The notes beneath the pieces are model-generated. The model had not been told where the DNA came from. It made no database searches and was given only the letters and a program-made list of their open reading frames with translations. A stretch of DNA of 64,000 nt, taken from Flavobacterium sp. LPB0248 (GTDB taxonomy: Bacteria; Bacteroidota; Bacteroidia; Flavobacteriales; Flavobacteriaceae). Location of the stretch: positions 1,736,001 through 1,800,000 of the forward strand of contig NZ_CP058246.1 in assembly GCF_013388355.1 (NCBI RefSeq), in the 5' to 3' direction. The stretch's first letter is position 1. Every line of letters starts with the position of its first letter. Position numbers and translations under genes: made by a program. This document shows positions 9,354 to 18,788 of this stretch, in pieces.

Positions 9354-9471
9354 AGCCACGAATTCACGAATTGTATCAAAACTTTACGTTTAAATTCTTT
9401 ATTAATGAAGTTTGCGAAATCCGATTTTTAAGATTTTTATTTGAGATAATTTGTGAATTCGTGGCGAAAAA
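9354..9471. repeat. Foldback repeat with GCCACGAATTC arms
   Basis: The arms AGCCACGAATTCACGAATT (about 9354-9372) and TTTGTGAATTCGTGGCG (about 9450-9466) are inverted around an AT-rich centre. The same arm words recur at about 22720, 36580-36670 and 37417-37530. Confidence 0.7.
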
Positions 9472-9500
9472 AAATTACATAAAAAATGAGATAAAAATTG

Positions 9501-9508
9501 TACTTTTG
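9501..9508 (+). promoter_or_regulatory. -7 promoter element of map
   Basis: TACTTTTG fits TAnnTTTG and lies 21 nt before the ATG at 9530. It argues against the longer upstream frame that opens at 9371. Confidence 0.65.
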
Positions 9509-9529
9509 CCAACTGAAAATGGAAAAAAT

Positions 9530-10348
9530 ATGATTATCCAAAAAACTAGAGAAGAAATCGAATTAATGCGCGAAAGTGCTTTAATCGTATCAAAAACATT
9601 AGGAATGATTGCTTCTGAAATCAAAGAAGGAGTAACTACATTATATCTTGACAAATTAGCCGAAGAATTTATTCGTGATCACGGTGCGGTTCCAAGTTTC
9701 CTTGGATTGTATGATTTTCCGAATTCACTTTGCATGAGTCCAAATGCTCAGGTTGTTCACGGTATTCCTAATAATACACCTCTAAAAAGCGGTGATGTAA
9801 TTTCGGTTGACTGCGGAGCTTTTAAAAATGGTTTCCACGGAGACCACGCTTATAGTTTCGAAATTGGAGAAGTTGCTCCTGAAGTTAAAAAACTTTTACG
9901 CGTAACTAAAGAATCTCTTTACGTTGGAATTAGAGAATTTAAAGCTGGAAATCGCGTTGAAGATGTTGGAAATGCAATTCAAAAATACACTGAAGCTCAC
10001 GGTTACGGAGTTGTTCGTGAATTGGTCGGACATGGTGTTGGGCAAAAAATGCACGAAGAGCCAGAGATGCCAAATTACGGAAAACGTGGTCGTGGAAAAC
10101 TTTTTGTTGAAGGAATGGTTGTAGCAATCGAACCTATGATCAACATGGGAACTAGAAACATCAAACAACTTAAAGACGGCTGGACAATCTTGACTGCTGA
10201 CGGAAAACCTAGCGCGCATTTCGAGCATGACGTAGCTTTAATTGATGGAAAACCTGAATTATTATCAACTTTCCAATACATCTACAAAGCTCTAGGAATC
10301 GAAAGCAATGAAGAAGACGAATTTAGACAAGTTCCATTAGTACTATAA
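9530..10348 (+). CDS. map: Type I methionine aminopeptidase
   Basis: A 272-residue cytoplasmic metallopeptidase that removes the initiator methionine from new proteins. The five metal ligands of the family can be seen in order: Asp in SVDCGAF, Asp in FHGDHAYSF, His in VGHGVGQKMHEEP, Glu in VAIEPMI and Glu in AHFEHDVAL. His79-region VHGIPN supplies the substrate-binding histidine. An in-frame extension of 53 codons exists, but it would start upstream of the promoter and inside the foldback repeat, so the start at 9530 is chosen. A methyltransferase gene follows 19 bp downstream. Confidence 0.96.
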   Translation: MIIQKTREEIELMRESALIVSKTLGMIASEIKEGVTTLYLDKLAEEFIRDHGAVPSFLGLYDFPNSLCMSPNAQVVHGIPNNTPLKSGDVISVDCGAFKNGFHGDHAYSFEIGEVAPEVKKLLRVTKESLYVGIREFKAGNRVEDVGNAIQKYTEAHGYGVVRELVGHGVGQKMHEEPEMPNYGKRGRGKLFVEGMVVAIEPMINMGTRNIKQLKDGWTILTADGKPSAHFEHDVALIDGKPELLSTFQYIYKALGIESNEEDEFRQVPLVL

Positions 10349-10367
10349 TACAACCCGAATCAGCCCT

Positions 10368-11141
10368 GTGAAAAAACTTTTCAAATTAGTTTTAAATACA
10401 ATCCCGCGTCCAATATTAATTCGTTTAAGTTATATTGCGCGTCCAATTTTAGCTTTCTCTTTAAAAGGAGATAAATTTACAGATCCAATTGACGGAAAAA
10501 GCTTTAAATCGTTTTTACCTTACGGATACGGAAAACAGCGTAATAATGTACTTTCACCAAGTACACTTTCTTTAGAGAGACACCGTTTGCTTTGGCTGTA
10601 TTTAAACGATCAGACTGATTTTTTTACAGCACCAAAAAAAGTATTGCATTTTGCTCCGGAACAAGCTTTTTACAAAAGATTTCGCAAGCAGAAAAATTTA
10701 GATTACACAACAACTGACTTACTTTCGCCATTGGCTGATGTAAAAGCAGATATTTGTAATTTGCCTTTCAAAGACAATGAATACGACGTTATTTTATGCA
10801 ATCACGTTTTAGAGCACATTCCAGACGATACAAAAGCAATGCAGGAATTATTTCGTGTTTTAAAACCAGGCGGAATGGCAATTTTACAGATTCCTCAGGA
10901 TTTATCGCGTGAAGTTACATTTGCCGATGATTCGATTACAGATCAAAAAGAGCGCGCTAAAATCTTCGGACAATACGATCACGTTCGTGTTTACGGACGC
11001 GATTATTTCGATAAATTAAGAAGTATTGGATTTATTGTTATCGAAGAAGATTACACTAACAAAATTGCACCAGAATTAGTTGAGAAATACTGTTTAGCAA
11101 AAGGCGAGATTATTCCGCTTTGCTTTAAACAGGAAAACTAA
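10368..11141 (+). CDS. Class I SAM-dependent methyltransferase
   Basis: A 257-residue protein that starts with GTG (10368). The Rossmann-like core covers about residues 85-200: KVLHFAPEQAFYKRF in place of the usual glycine loop, DYTTTDLL (ribose contact), ICNLPFKDNEYDVILCNHVLEHIPDD and the family peptide RVLKPGGMAILQIP. This is the Methyltransf_11 pattern. The substrate is unknown. It lies 19 bp after map and is probably cotranscribed. A terminator follows at 11167. Confidence 0.8.
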   Translation: MKKLFKLVLNTIPRPILIRLSYIARPILAFSLKGDKFTDPIDGKSFKSFLPYGYGKQRNNVLSPSTLSLERHRLLWLYLNDQTDFFTAPKKVLHFAPEQAFYKRFRKQKNLDYTTTDLLSPLADVKADICNLPFKDNEYDVILCNHVLEHIPDDTKAMQELFRVLKPGGMAILQIPQDLSREVTFADDSITDQKERAKIFGQYDHVRVYGRDYFDKLRSIGFIVIEEDYTNKIAPELVEKYCLAKGEIIPLCFKQEN

Positions 11142-11166
11142 TTTTTCACCATATAAGTTCATTTAA

Positions 11167-11212
11167 TAAAGAGTTTTCAAAATATGAGATTTGAAAACTC
11201 TTTATTTTTTTG
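11167..11212 (+). terminator. Terminator after map-methyltransferase pair
   Basis: A hairpin with arms TAAAGAGTTTTCAAA and TTTGAAAACTCTTTA, followed by a T-rich tail. Confidence 0.8.
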
Positions 11213-11252
11213 CCCAATCCCCAAAATATAAGCCTAACCAAATCCCTAAACC

Positions 11253-14159
11253 TTGGAACCTACAAAATCCTTTCAGTTCTGTTTTGACATCAGTTTGGAA
11301 AAAAATCTGAATGTCTATATTCCAACTGCCTACATTGTTGAGAATACTAGCGAAATCAAATATTTAGACAAAAAAGCAAGTCCAGATGTGCTTGAAAGTT
11401 TCGGAATCGCTTTTGAAAATCTTGATTCTAACACAAAGAGAATATTAACTGCTTGTGATTCTCTTAAACCTGAGTTTATTTTTAAAAAGTTTGGTGCTAA
11501 AATTAAATCAGCCAAAACAATTGCCGATCTACAGAAAGATTCAAAAATTGAATTTGCGATTCGTCAGCACTTAAAATTCAATTTAAGCTCGTTTTACGAT
11601 TTAATTGTAAAAGAACAATTTCCTTTGTCTTTAAACCTCGGACCTGAAAAAGATTTTTATCGTTCGAGAGTTAGTATTGATCCACTTGATTTTGAACCTC
11701 AAATTCAATTTGACAAACATGACGAAGGAATTACTTATACCCTTTCTTTAAAAGAAAATAAAATCACTTTTTCTCCAATAGACAGCAAAGCAGAAATTCT
11801 TTTGGACGAACCAGGCTGGCTGATTATCAATAAAAAATTAGGGCAATTAAAGGAATTAAACTCAAAAAAACTAATGCCTTTTTTAAAGAAAAAGTCGATT
11901 GAAATTCCTTCAAAATTAGTTGATGACTACTTTAAAAGTTTTATTCCGCAAATAGCAAAGAAAATAGATATTGAAGCTACTGGTTTTGAGATTGAGCTTC
12001 GAGACAAAATCATTTCCTGTACGATTCAGCCTATTCACGATTTCTTTAAAAACTGTTATTATCTTAATCTTTATTTTGATTATAACGGATATTCATTTGA
12101 TGCAAGCAAAACTAAAAAAACACATTCTTTTGTAGATTTCAGTGTTGCTAATGAACCTAAAATAATTCAATTTAAAAGAAATCCAGACGAGAATTTATAT
12201 ACCGATAAATTAAATGAAATTGGTTTATCAAAAATCAAAAACGAATTATTTGGACTAAATTCAGAAGCGGAAAATACAGATCCTTATATAAACATCCAAC
12301 TGATAATTGATCATAAAGAAGAACTGAAAAGTTTAGGTTTTACTATCGAAAATTTAAAACTGGAAAGCAAAGAAATCATTACAGAAAACCATACTATTTC
12401 TGCTTCAAAAGAAACAACTGGCGATTGGTTTGACATCAAGATAATCATTACGGTTGGAAATTATAAAATCAATTTCAGCGAAATAATTCCGAATATAAAA
12501 AGCAAAGAAAGACTTTTTGCATTGCCTGACGGAAACTACTTTTTGATTCCGTTAGAATGGTTCAGCAAATATGGTTCTTTAGCGAAATTAGCCAAAACAG
12601 AAAACGGCGTTTTGCTTTTACGTAAAAGCAACTTTACAGCTCTTGACGGAATTTCGGAAATCGACAATGATTTGGATCAGATTCATCAAGCTGAATTTAC
12701 AGCTTCAGACTTAATAAAAGCAACTTTAAGACCTTATCAAGTTGATGGTGTAAAATGGCTTTTAGGTCATTTCAATTCCAATATGGGTGCATGTCTGGCC
12801 GATGATATGGGACTTGGAAAAACCTTGCAAACATTATCTGCTTTGGTTTCTGTTAAGGAACAATTAGGTTTTACCACTAAAACCACCAATTTTGATTTAT
12901 TTTCAAACGAAACCACAATTGAAAGAGAACCGCTTAAGGCTTTAATCGTTCTGCCTTCCTCATTGGTTTTTAACTGGTTTAATGAAGCTGGAAAGTTTAC
13001 GCCTCACTTTTCTAAAATGCAATATGTCGGAAATGATCGAAAAATGTTAGCAAGCAACATCAATTCAACCGATCTGATTTTTACAAGCTATAGCATCGTT
13101 CATCGAGATATTTCTATTTTAGAAAAATACGATTTCCGTTATTTAATTTTAGATGAAAGTCAGTACATCAAAAACAAAAATTCTAAGATTTTTAAAGCCA
13201 TAAATAAAATAAGCACTGGACATAAAATTGCTTTGAGCGGAACGCCAATCGAAAATTCGCTTGACGATTTATGGTCGCAAATGCAATTTATCAATCCAGA
13301 TATTTTGGGCAGTTATGCTTTCTTTATGGAAAATTTCAAAAATCCGATTGAGAAAAAACAAAATGAAGAGGTTCTTGCTGAATTAAAAAATCTTATCCAA
13401 CCTTATATTCTAAGAAGAACTAAAGAACAGGTTTTAAAAGATCTTCCTGAATTGACAGAGCAGATTTATTATTGTGACATGGATCCTGAACAGGAAAAAT
13501 TATACGAAAAAGAGAAATCTAAAGCCCGTAATTTCTTGCTTAAAACCGACGGATCGAGTCCAGATAAAATAAACATCATCAATACTTTGATGATGTTACG
13601 ACAGCTGAGTAATCACCCGAAAATGGTTGATCAGGAATCTGAAGTTGATTCTGGAAAATATATTGCTGTAACCAATTATTTAGAAAATTTAGTAAAAGCA
13701 AAACAGAAAGTAATCATTTTCAGTTCGTTTGTTACCAATTTAAATTTCTATACCGATTGGTGTAAAGAAAACAAAATAGATTTCTGTGAAATTACAGGCG
13801 AAACCCCATCAGACAAAAGAGAACAGCAGGTTAAAATGTTTCAGGAAAAAGAAAATCCGCTGCTGTTTTTTATTTCGCTTAAAGCGGGAGGCGTTGGTTT
13901 GAATATCACAAAAGCTTCTTACGTTTTATTCTTAGATCCTTGGTGGAATCCTTTTGCAGAAAAACAAGGTATTGGCCGAGCACATCGAATTGGTCAATTG
14001 AATAAAGTAAACGTGATTCGTTTTATCTCGAAAAATACAGTTGAAGAGAAAATCATCAAATTGCAGGAAAACAAAAAATTATTGTCAGATTCTCTTTTAG
14101 AAGAAAGTTATATTAATGATGAAATTGAAGGCAACTTAGAATATATTTTGGGTTCTTAA
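11253..14159 (+). CDS. SNF2-family DEAD/DEAH-box helicase-like ATPase
   Basis: A 968-residue SWI2/SNF2 ATPase. The N-terminal half (about 1-470) is a poorly conserved accessory region. The motor follows: motif I DDMGLGKTLQTL near residue 516, motif II DESQ near 634 (a DEAH variant), motif III ALSGTPIEN, and in the second RecA lobe LKAGGVGLNIT and GRAHRIGQ near 910. Such proteins move along double-stranded DNA and remodel bound complexes; bacterial members such as RapA recycle RNA polymerase, but this one is not clearly RapA. An in-frame stop lies just before the TTG at 11253, so TTG is taken as start; an internal start would shorten the accessory region. Confidence 0.85.
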   Translation: MEPTKSFQFCFDISLEKNLNVYIPTAYIVENTSEIKYLDKKASPDVLESFGIAFENLDSNTKRILTACDSLKPEFIFKKFGAKIKSAKTIADLQKDSKIEFAIRQHLKFNLSSFYDLIVKEQFPLSLNLGPEKDFYRSRVSIDPLDFEPQIQFDKHDEGITYTLSLKENKITFSPIDSKAEILLDEPGWLIINKKLGQLKELNSKKLMPFLKKKSIEIPSKLVDDYFKSFIPQIAKKIDIEATGFEIELRDKIISCTIQPIHDFFKNCYYLNLYFDYNGYSFDASKTKKTHSFVDFSVANEPKIIQFKRNPDENLYTDKLNEIGLSKIKNELFGLNSEAENTDPYINIQLIIDHKEELKSLGFTIENLKLESKEIITENHTISASKETTGDWFDIKIIITVGNYKINFSEIIPNIKSKERLFALPDGNYFLIPLEWFSKYGSLAKLAKTENGVLLLRKSNFTALDGISEIDNDLDQIHQAEFTASDLIKATLRPYQVDGVKWLLGHFNSNMGACLADDMGLGKTLQTLSALVSVKEQLGFTTKTTNFDLFSNETTIEREPLKALIVLPSSLVFNWFNEAGKFTPHFSKMQYVGNDRKMLASNINSTDLIFTSYSIVHRDISILEKYDFRYLILDESQYIKNKNSKIFKAINKISTGHKIALSGTPIENSLDDLWSQMQFINPDILGSYAFFMENFKNPIEKKQNEEVLAELKNLIQPYILRRTKEQVLKDLPELTEQIYYCDMDPEQEKLYEKEKSKARNFLLKTDGSSPDKINIINTLMMLRQLSNHPKMVDQESEVDSGKYIAVTNYLENLVKAKQKVIIFSSFVTNLNFYTDWCKENKIDFCEITGETPSDKREQQVKMFQEKENPLLFFISLKAGGVGLNITKASYVLFLDPWWNPFAEKQGIGRAHRIGQLNKVNVIRFISKNTVEEKIIKLQENKKLLSDSLLEESYINDEIEGNLEYILGS

Positions 14160-14233
14160 TCGTTAAATCCAATAGAATGGCATCTTTTTCGTTATATAAA
14201 ATTGTTATATTTACAATCTTACAACGTTTTAAG

Positions 14234-15487
14234 ATGCCAAAATTTTTATATACAAGCTTTATTTTTCTTTTCATTTTCACTTTAGCGAAAGCTCAAGAAA
14301 AAGAAATCGATCCACCTTATAATATTAAAACTGTTTCATTTATCCAAAATGGCAGTAATGTTCCGCCAATCTTCGAATTAGGTTCTCCATTTACCTTTCA
14401 ATTTGATGATTTATTTGGCAACGAAGCCAATTATTATTTTGAAGTTATTCATTGCGACTACAACTGGTTTCCGACACAAATTCCAAAAACAGACTATATT
14501 CTTGGTATGGACAATCAGAGAATTACCGATTTTTCGAATTCGTTTAATACATTGCAGGTATATACGCACTATAGGCTCTCTTTTCCAAACCAGTTTACAC
14601 AATTATTGAAGCTTTCGGGGAATTATATGTTGCGAATTCTCAATGAAGACAGAGAAGTTGTTTTCTCCAGAAAATTTATTTTGCATGAAAATCATTGTAC
14701 GGTTGGTGTGCAGGTAAAAAGAACCCGTAACCTGAGTAATATTGATTACAAACAGAATCTTGATTTTGCCATTTTATCTAATGATATTGTTTTTCAAACT
14801 CCATTGCAAAATGTAAAAGTTCTTTTACTGCAAAATGGCAACTTTCATACAGAGATAAAAAATGTTGTCCCCCAATACACAATAGGCAATCAGCTGGTTT
14901 ATAAATATGACAAAGAAACCCAGTTTTGGGGCGGAAACGAGTTTTTATATTTTGAAAACAAAGACATTCGAGCAGCAAATAATAATGTTGCCAAAATAGG
15001 TTCAAACAATGATATTTACAATGCGTTTTTATATACTAACGCTGCAAGAGGAAATCAGATTTACACCAATTATGAAGACGTAAACGGAAATTTTGTAGTT
15101 AAGAATATCAACGGTTCTAATAACGACATTGAAGCCGATTATGCTTGGGTTTATTTTACTCTTTCTGCTCCTGCTTTTAGAATGAACAAAGACATTTATA
15201 TTACTGGAATGTTTAATAATTATAGTCTTTCGCCAGAATACAAAATGGATTACAATGCAGACAAAGGAGTTTTTGAAAAAGCCATTATGATCAAACAAGG
15301 TTTTACTAATTTTCAATATACCGTTGCAGACAAAAAAGGAGTAATCGATTTTGAAAATGCCATTGACGGAAACTTTTATCAGACTGAAAACGAGTACACC
15401 ATCTTGGTCTATTATAAAGAAGCAACAGATCGTTATCAGCGCGTTATTGGGAAAGGAAATGCAAACTCTATCAATATAGTCAATTAA
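14234..15487 (+). CDS. T9SS Plug protein (former DUF5103)
   Basis: A 417-residue secreted protein with signal peptide MPKFLYTSFIFLFIFTLAKAQ. It matches the DUF5103 family, now named type IX secretion system plug protein after the periplasmic Plug seen bound to the SprA outer-membrane translocon of F. johnsoniae. Features seen are an all-beta sequence, FEVIHCDYNWFPTQI, YRLSFPNQFTQLLKLSGNY, and the C-terminal part with WVYFTLSAPAF and YKMDYNADKGVFEK. A longer frame starts at 14177, but only the ATG at 14234 gives a signal peptide. It follows the SNF2 gene closely. The role as Plug is inferred from the family. Confidence 0.85.
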   Translation: MPKFLYTSFIFLFIFTLAKAQEKEIDPPYNIKTVSFIQNGSNVPPIFELGSPFTFQFDDLFGNEANYYFEVIHCDYNWFPTQIPKTDYILGMDNQRITDFSNSFNTLQVYTHYRLSFPNQFTQLLKLSGNYMLRILNEDREVVFSRKFILHENHCTVGVQVKRTRNLSNIDYKQNLDFAILSNDIVFQTPLQNVKVLLLQNGNFHTEIKNVVPQYTIGNQLVYKYDKETQFWGGNEFLYFENKDIRAANNNVAKIGSNNDIYNAFLYTNAARGNQIYTNYEDVNGNFVVKNINGSNNDIEADYAWVYFTLSAPAFRMNKDIYITGMFNNYSLSPEYKMDYNADKGVFEKAIMIKQGFTNFQYTVADKKGVIDFENAIDGNFYQTENEYTILVYYKEATDRYQRVIGKGNANSINIVN

Positions 15488-15525
15488 AACAATGTTAAGG
15501 TTTTAGATTAAATGATTTTTTTTCG

Positions 15526-15533
15526 TAGCTTTG
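15526..15533 (+). promoter_or_regulatory. -7 promoter element of apaG
   Basis: TAGCTTTG fits TAnnTTTG and lies 33 nt before the apaG ATG. Confidence 0.6.
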
Positions 15534-15566
15534 CCTTTATAACACTCACATATATACGGCGTTAGT

Positions 15567-15953
15567 ATGGTTTCTCAAATTACACGAGGCATAAAAATAT
15601 CTGTTTTGACTAGTTTTGAAGGTACATATTTCAAAAACTACAAGATTCATTTTGCTTTTAGCTACGTAGTTACCATCGAAAATCATAGTAAAGATTCTGT
15701 TCAATTAACTTCTCGCCACTGGGAAATTTTTGATTCTTTAAATGATCTAGAAGTTGTAGATGGCGAAGGCGTTATCGGTAAAAAACCAGTTTTAAAACCT
15801 GGTGAAAACCACACTTACAGTTCTGGCTGTTTGTTATCGTCTCCTTACGGCGCGATGAAAGGTCATTTCAACATGATCAATTTTACTACTACAAAAACAT
15901 TCAAAGTAATTGTTCCTACTTTTAGAATGTGTGCTCCTTTTGCATTAAATTAA
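15567..15953 (+). CDS. apaG: ApaG domain protein
   Basis: A 128-residue single-domain protein with the ApaG immunoglobulin-like fold: FAFSYVVTIENHS, QLTSRHWEIFDS, VVGEGVIGKKPVLKPGE (read here as VDGEGVIGKKPVLKPGE), FNMINF and the conserved end of strand region. Mutants of apaG in enterobacteria affect cobalt and magnesium tolerance, but the biochemical function is unsettled. Length is that of the family. It has its own promoter element and sits between the Plug gene and pruA. Confidence 0.92.
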   Translation: MVSQITRGIKISVLTSFEGTYFKNYKIHFAFSYVVTIENHSKDSVQLTSRHWEIFDSLNDLEVVDGEGVIGKKPVLKPGENHTYSSGCLLSSPYGAMKGHFNMINFTTTKTFKVIVPTFRMCAPFALN

Positions 15954-16025
15954 GATATAGTTTACATCTATAGCTTTTATCGTTATCTTAATCATAAAAT
16001 TGTCAATTTATTAATTTATCCTTTG

Positions 16026-16033
16026 TACTTTTG
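16026..16033 (+). promoter_or_regulatory. -7 promoter element of pruA
   Basis: TACTTTTG fits TAnnTTTG; it lies 74 nt before the ATG, giving a leader of about 65 nt. A TTG at 16000-16002 is a possible but rather distant -33 element. Confidence 0.6.
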
Positions 16034-16107
16034 TGCAGCGTTAGATTATTCGTAACAAAACAAATCGTCTAACTTTAAATTGTCTAATTCACAAAATTTT
16101 AAATAAC

Positions 16108-17733
16108 ATGCTTAAAGGATTTTTTCATGTACCAAAAGCGGTAAACGAGCCTGTAAAAAGCTACGCACCAAATTCACCAGAAAAAGCTGCTGTTCAGGCT
16201 GCTTATACCACAATGTGGAATTCTCAAATTGACGTTCCTTTGTATATTGGAAACGAAGAAATTAGAACTGGAAATACAAGAAACATTACAGCACCTCATG
16301 ATCACAAACACGTAGTTGGAAAGTATCATTTGGCAGAAAAACAACATATCGAAAAAGCCATTGCAAATGCGCTTGAGTCAAGAAAAGCATGGGCAAACTT
16401 AGCATGGGAACAGCGTGCGGCTATTTTCTTAAAAGCAGCTGAACTTATCGCTGGACCATACAGAGCTCGTATTAACGCTGCGACAATGATTGGTCAATCT
16501 AAAAATATTCACCAAGCAGAAATTGACGCTTCTTGCGAATTAATCGACTTTTTACGTTACAATGTTGAGTTTATGACTCAAATCTACAACGATCAGCCAA
16601 AATCTGATTCTTCTGTTTGGAATCGTGTAGAGTACAGACCATTAGAAGGTTTTGTTTACGCTATTACTCCTTTCAACTTTACTGCAATCGCTGCAAACCT
16701 TCCTGCAAGTGCTGCAATGATGGGTAACGTTGTGGTTTGGAAACCAAGTGATAGCCAAGTATTTTCTACAAAAATCATTTTAGAAGTTTTCAAAGAAGCT
16801 GGAGTTCCTGATGGCGTTATCAACGTAGTTTTTGGAGACGCTTTAATGATTACAGATACTGTTTTAGCTAGTCGTGATTTTGCTGGTATTCATTTTACAG
16901 GATCAACTCATGTATTTAAAGATATTTGGGCTAAAATTGGAGCAAACATTCACAATTACAAAACATACCCAAGAATTGTTGGTGAAACTGGAGGTAAAGA
17001 TTTTATCATTGCTCACCCAAGTGCAAATGTAAAACAAGTTGTTACAGGAATTACTCGTGGAGCTTTCGAATTCCAAGGGCAAAAATGTTCTGCAGCTTCT
17101 AGAGCTTATATTCCTCAAAGTTTATGGCCAGCTGTAAAAGAACAATTAGTTGCTGATGTAAAATCTATGAAAATGGGTTCTCCAGAAGATTTTGGAAACT
17201 TCATTACAGCAGTTATCCACGAAGGTTCTTTTGATAAATTAGCAAGTTATATTGACCAAGCTAAAAAAGATGCTGATGCTGAAATCATCGTTGGAGGAAA
17301 TTACGATAAATCTGTTGGATACTTTATTGAGCCAACGGTTATTGTAACGACAAACCCTAAATATACTACAATGGAAACTGAGTTGTTTGGACCAGTTATC
17401 ACGATTTATGTTTATGAAGATGCTAAATGGGAAGAAACTTTAGAATTAGTAGATACCACTTCTGAGTATGCTTTAACTGGAGCCGTTTTCAGCCAAGATC
17501 GTTATGCTATTGAAGTAGCTACAACTAAATTGCAAAACGCTGCTGGTAACTTCTATATCAACGATAAACCAACCGGAGCAGTTGTAGGAATGCAACCATT
17601 TGGTGGAGCAAGAGCTTCTGGAACTAATGATAAAGCAGGTTCTGCATTAAACCTATTACGTTGGGCTTCTCCAAGAACTATTAAAGAAACTTTTGTAACT
17701 CCAGAAGATTACAGATACCCTTTCTTAGGATAA
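16108..17733 (+). CDS. pruA: L-glutamate gamma-semialdehyde dehydrogenase
   Basis: A 541-residue NAD-dependent aldehyde dehydrogenase that oxidises glutamate semialdehyde (1-pyrroline-5-carboxylate) to glutamate, the second step of proline breakdown. The catalytic glutamate lies in ETGGKDF and the nucleophilic cysteine in GQKCSAASRAY. ITPFNFTAIAANLPASAAMMGN and GSTHVF belong to the NAD pocket, and GGARASGTNDKAGS is the substrate-binding end typical of this enzyme. Length and motifs fit the stand-alone (not PutA-fused) type. No proline dehydrogenase gene is in the window. It has its own promoter and terminator. Confidence 0.95.
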   Translation: MLKGFFHVPKAVNEPVKSYAPNSPEKAAVQAAYTTMWNSQIDVPLYIGNEEIRTGNTRNITAPHDHKHVVGKYHLAEKQHIEKAIANALESRKAWANLAWEQRAAIFLKAAELIAGPYRARINAATMIGQSKNIHQAEIDASCELIDFLRYNVEFMTQIYNDQPKSDSSVWNRVEYRPLEGFVYAITPFNFTAIAANLPASAAMMGNVVVWKPSDSQVFSTKIILEVFKEAGVPDGVINVVFGDALMITDTVLASRDFAGIHFTGSTHVFKDIWAKIGANIHNYKTYPRIVGETGGKDFIIAHPSANVKQVVTGITRGAFEFQGQKCSAASRAYIPQSLWPAVKEQLVADVKSMKMGSPEDFGNFITAVIHEGSFDKLASYIDQAKKDADAEIIVGGNYDKSVGYFIEPTVIVTTNPKYTTMETELFGPVITIYVYEDAKWEETLELVDTTSEYALTGAVFSQDRYAIEVATTKLQNAAGNFYINDKPTGAVVGMQPFGGARASGTNDKAGSALNLLRWASPRTIKETFVTPEDYRYPFLG

Positions 17734-17760
17734 TCTGATTTTAAAGAGTTTAAATTATAA

Positions 17761-17794
17761 AAAAGCAGGAATTTTGATTGAAATTCCTGCTTTT
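17761..17794 (+). terminator. pruA terminator
   Basis: A hairpin with arms AAAAGCAGGAATTT and AAATTCCTGCTTTT, loop TGATTG, about 27 nt after the pruA stop. Confidence 0.85.
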
Positions 17795-18054
17795 GCTTTT
17801 TATGTGATTAGAAATATGGAAAAATAATAATTCCGTCAAAACTTCCTCATTTTCTCCTATATATTCCTTCTTTTGCAAGAACACACTTTTGTAATACTTT
17901 TCTTATTTATTTAAAAATCAATGCTTTAAAAAAATTAAATGCCTTATTTTGATATTTTAAAAACTTTTTGTGTCTCTCAAAAAAAACTCATCCTCCTAAA
18001 TTTGTTTCAATATTAGACAACATTAAAAGATATAATAAAATAAATAGCATAAGA

Positions 18055-18786
18055 ATGAGAAATTTAAACAATGTTCCTGAAGTCATTATGGAATCAAAAA
18101 GTATAGGACATCCTATTAATTTTAAGTGGACAAAAAAGAAAATAAACAAACTTTTGGATTGCGTAGAAGGAAATATCGAGCTTGAAAACACGTTAATGCA
18201 GATTAACCATAAAGGCTCTATAGGACTGACAGCAGCTTTGTTAGAATGGATCTACTGGCGCTTTACGGGATATAGTCAAGCCACTCACGATACAAAAAAG
18301 CGTATCGAAGCACTTTGGTGCTCTATCAATAATCGCGAACAGACAAATCCATTATTATTTGATACCGATTTTGAAATACCAGCAAATGGACCAGTCGATG
18401 GAGCACTTTGGATTGCATTAATGAATGTTAGAATGATTGATGCGCGATATAGAAAAGGATCATACTTTTTACAAAATGACCTTGTCGGATTGGTTCTCCT
18501 AGCACGGCATATTACACCAAAAAAGAAAATTTTTGACAACTGGTTTAGCCAAACTATTAGCAATTTAACAAACTCTCATCCTAACACCTATAAAACCGAT
18601 GTATTGGATGAAAGTGATGAAGCTGTCTATGATTCTTCAAACGAACCTGTGATTTCTAGAGAATTTTTCTTTGATTCAGAATTTCAATATACTGTTGAAG
18701 CATCAGAAAATGCAATTCATAATTTTATCGACAATTTAGATCTTAAAGCAAATTCTTTTTTAAATTTTTCAAGAAAGGCATCTTAA
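18055..18786 (+). CDS. Hypothetical protein, first gene of an unrecognised pair
   Basis: A 243-residue protein I do not recognise. No signal peptide or membrane helix is visible. The first half is mixed alpha with a tryptophan-rich stretch LLEWIYWRFTGYSQATHD and IEALWCSI. The middle has PVDGALWIALMNVRMIDARYRKGSYFLQNDLVGLVLLARHI. The C-terminal 60 residues are acidic (DVLDESDEAVYDSSNEP). The frame extends to a GTG at 17968, but a TAAATTTG promoter element at 17997-18004 favours the ATG at 18055. The next gene begins two bases after the stop, so the pair forms one transcription unit. A toxin-immunity or defence role is conceivable but unsupported. Confidence 0.6.
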   Translation: MRNLNNVPEVIMESKSIGHPINFKWTKKKINKLLDCVEGNIELENTLMQINHKGSIGLTAALLEWIYWRFTGYSQATHDTKKRIEALWCSINNREQTNPLLFDTDFEIPANGPVDGALWIALMNVRMIDARYRKGSYFLQNDLVGLVLLARHITPKKKIFDNWFSQTISNLTNSHPNTYKTDVLDESDEAVYDSSNEPVISREFFFDSEFQYTVEASENAIHNFIDNLDLKANSFLNFSRKAS

Positions 18787-18788
18787 AT

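Noticed and set aside
9371..9529. 53-codon N-terminal extension of map
   Set aside because: It would begin in the foldback repeat and upstream of the -7 element TACTTTTG at 9501; type I enzymes start near MIIQKTREEIE.
9896..10281. Several frames overlapping map on both strands
   Set aside because: They are shadows of a well-supported metallopeptidase gene.
17968..18054. GTG start of the hypothetical gene
   Set aside because: A perfect TAAATTTG element lies inside this extension at 17997-18004; the ATG at 18055 is preferred, although the upstream -33 is not clear.
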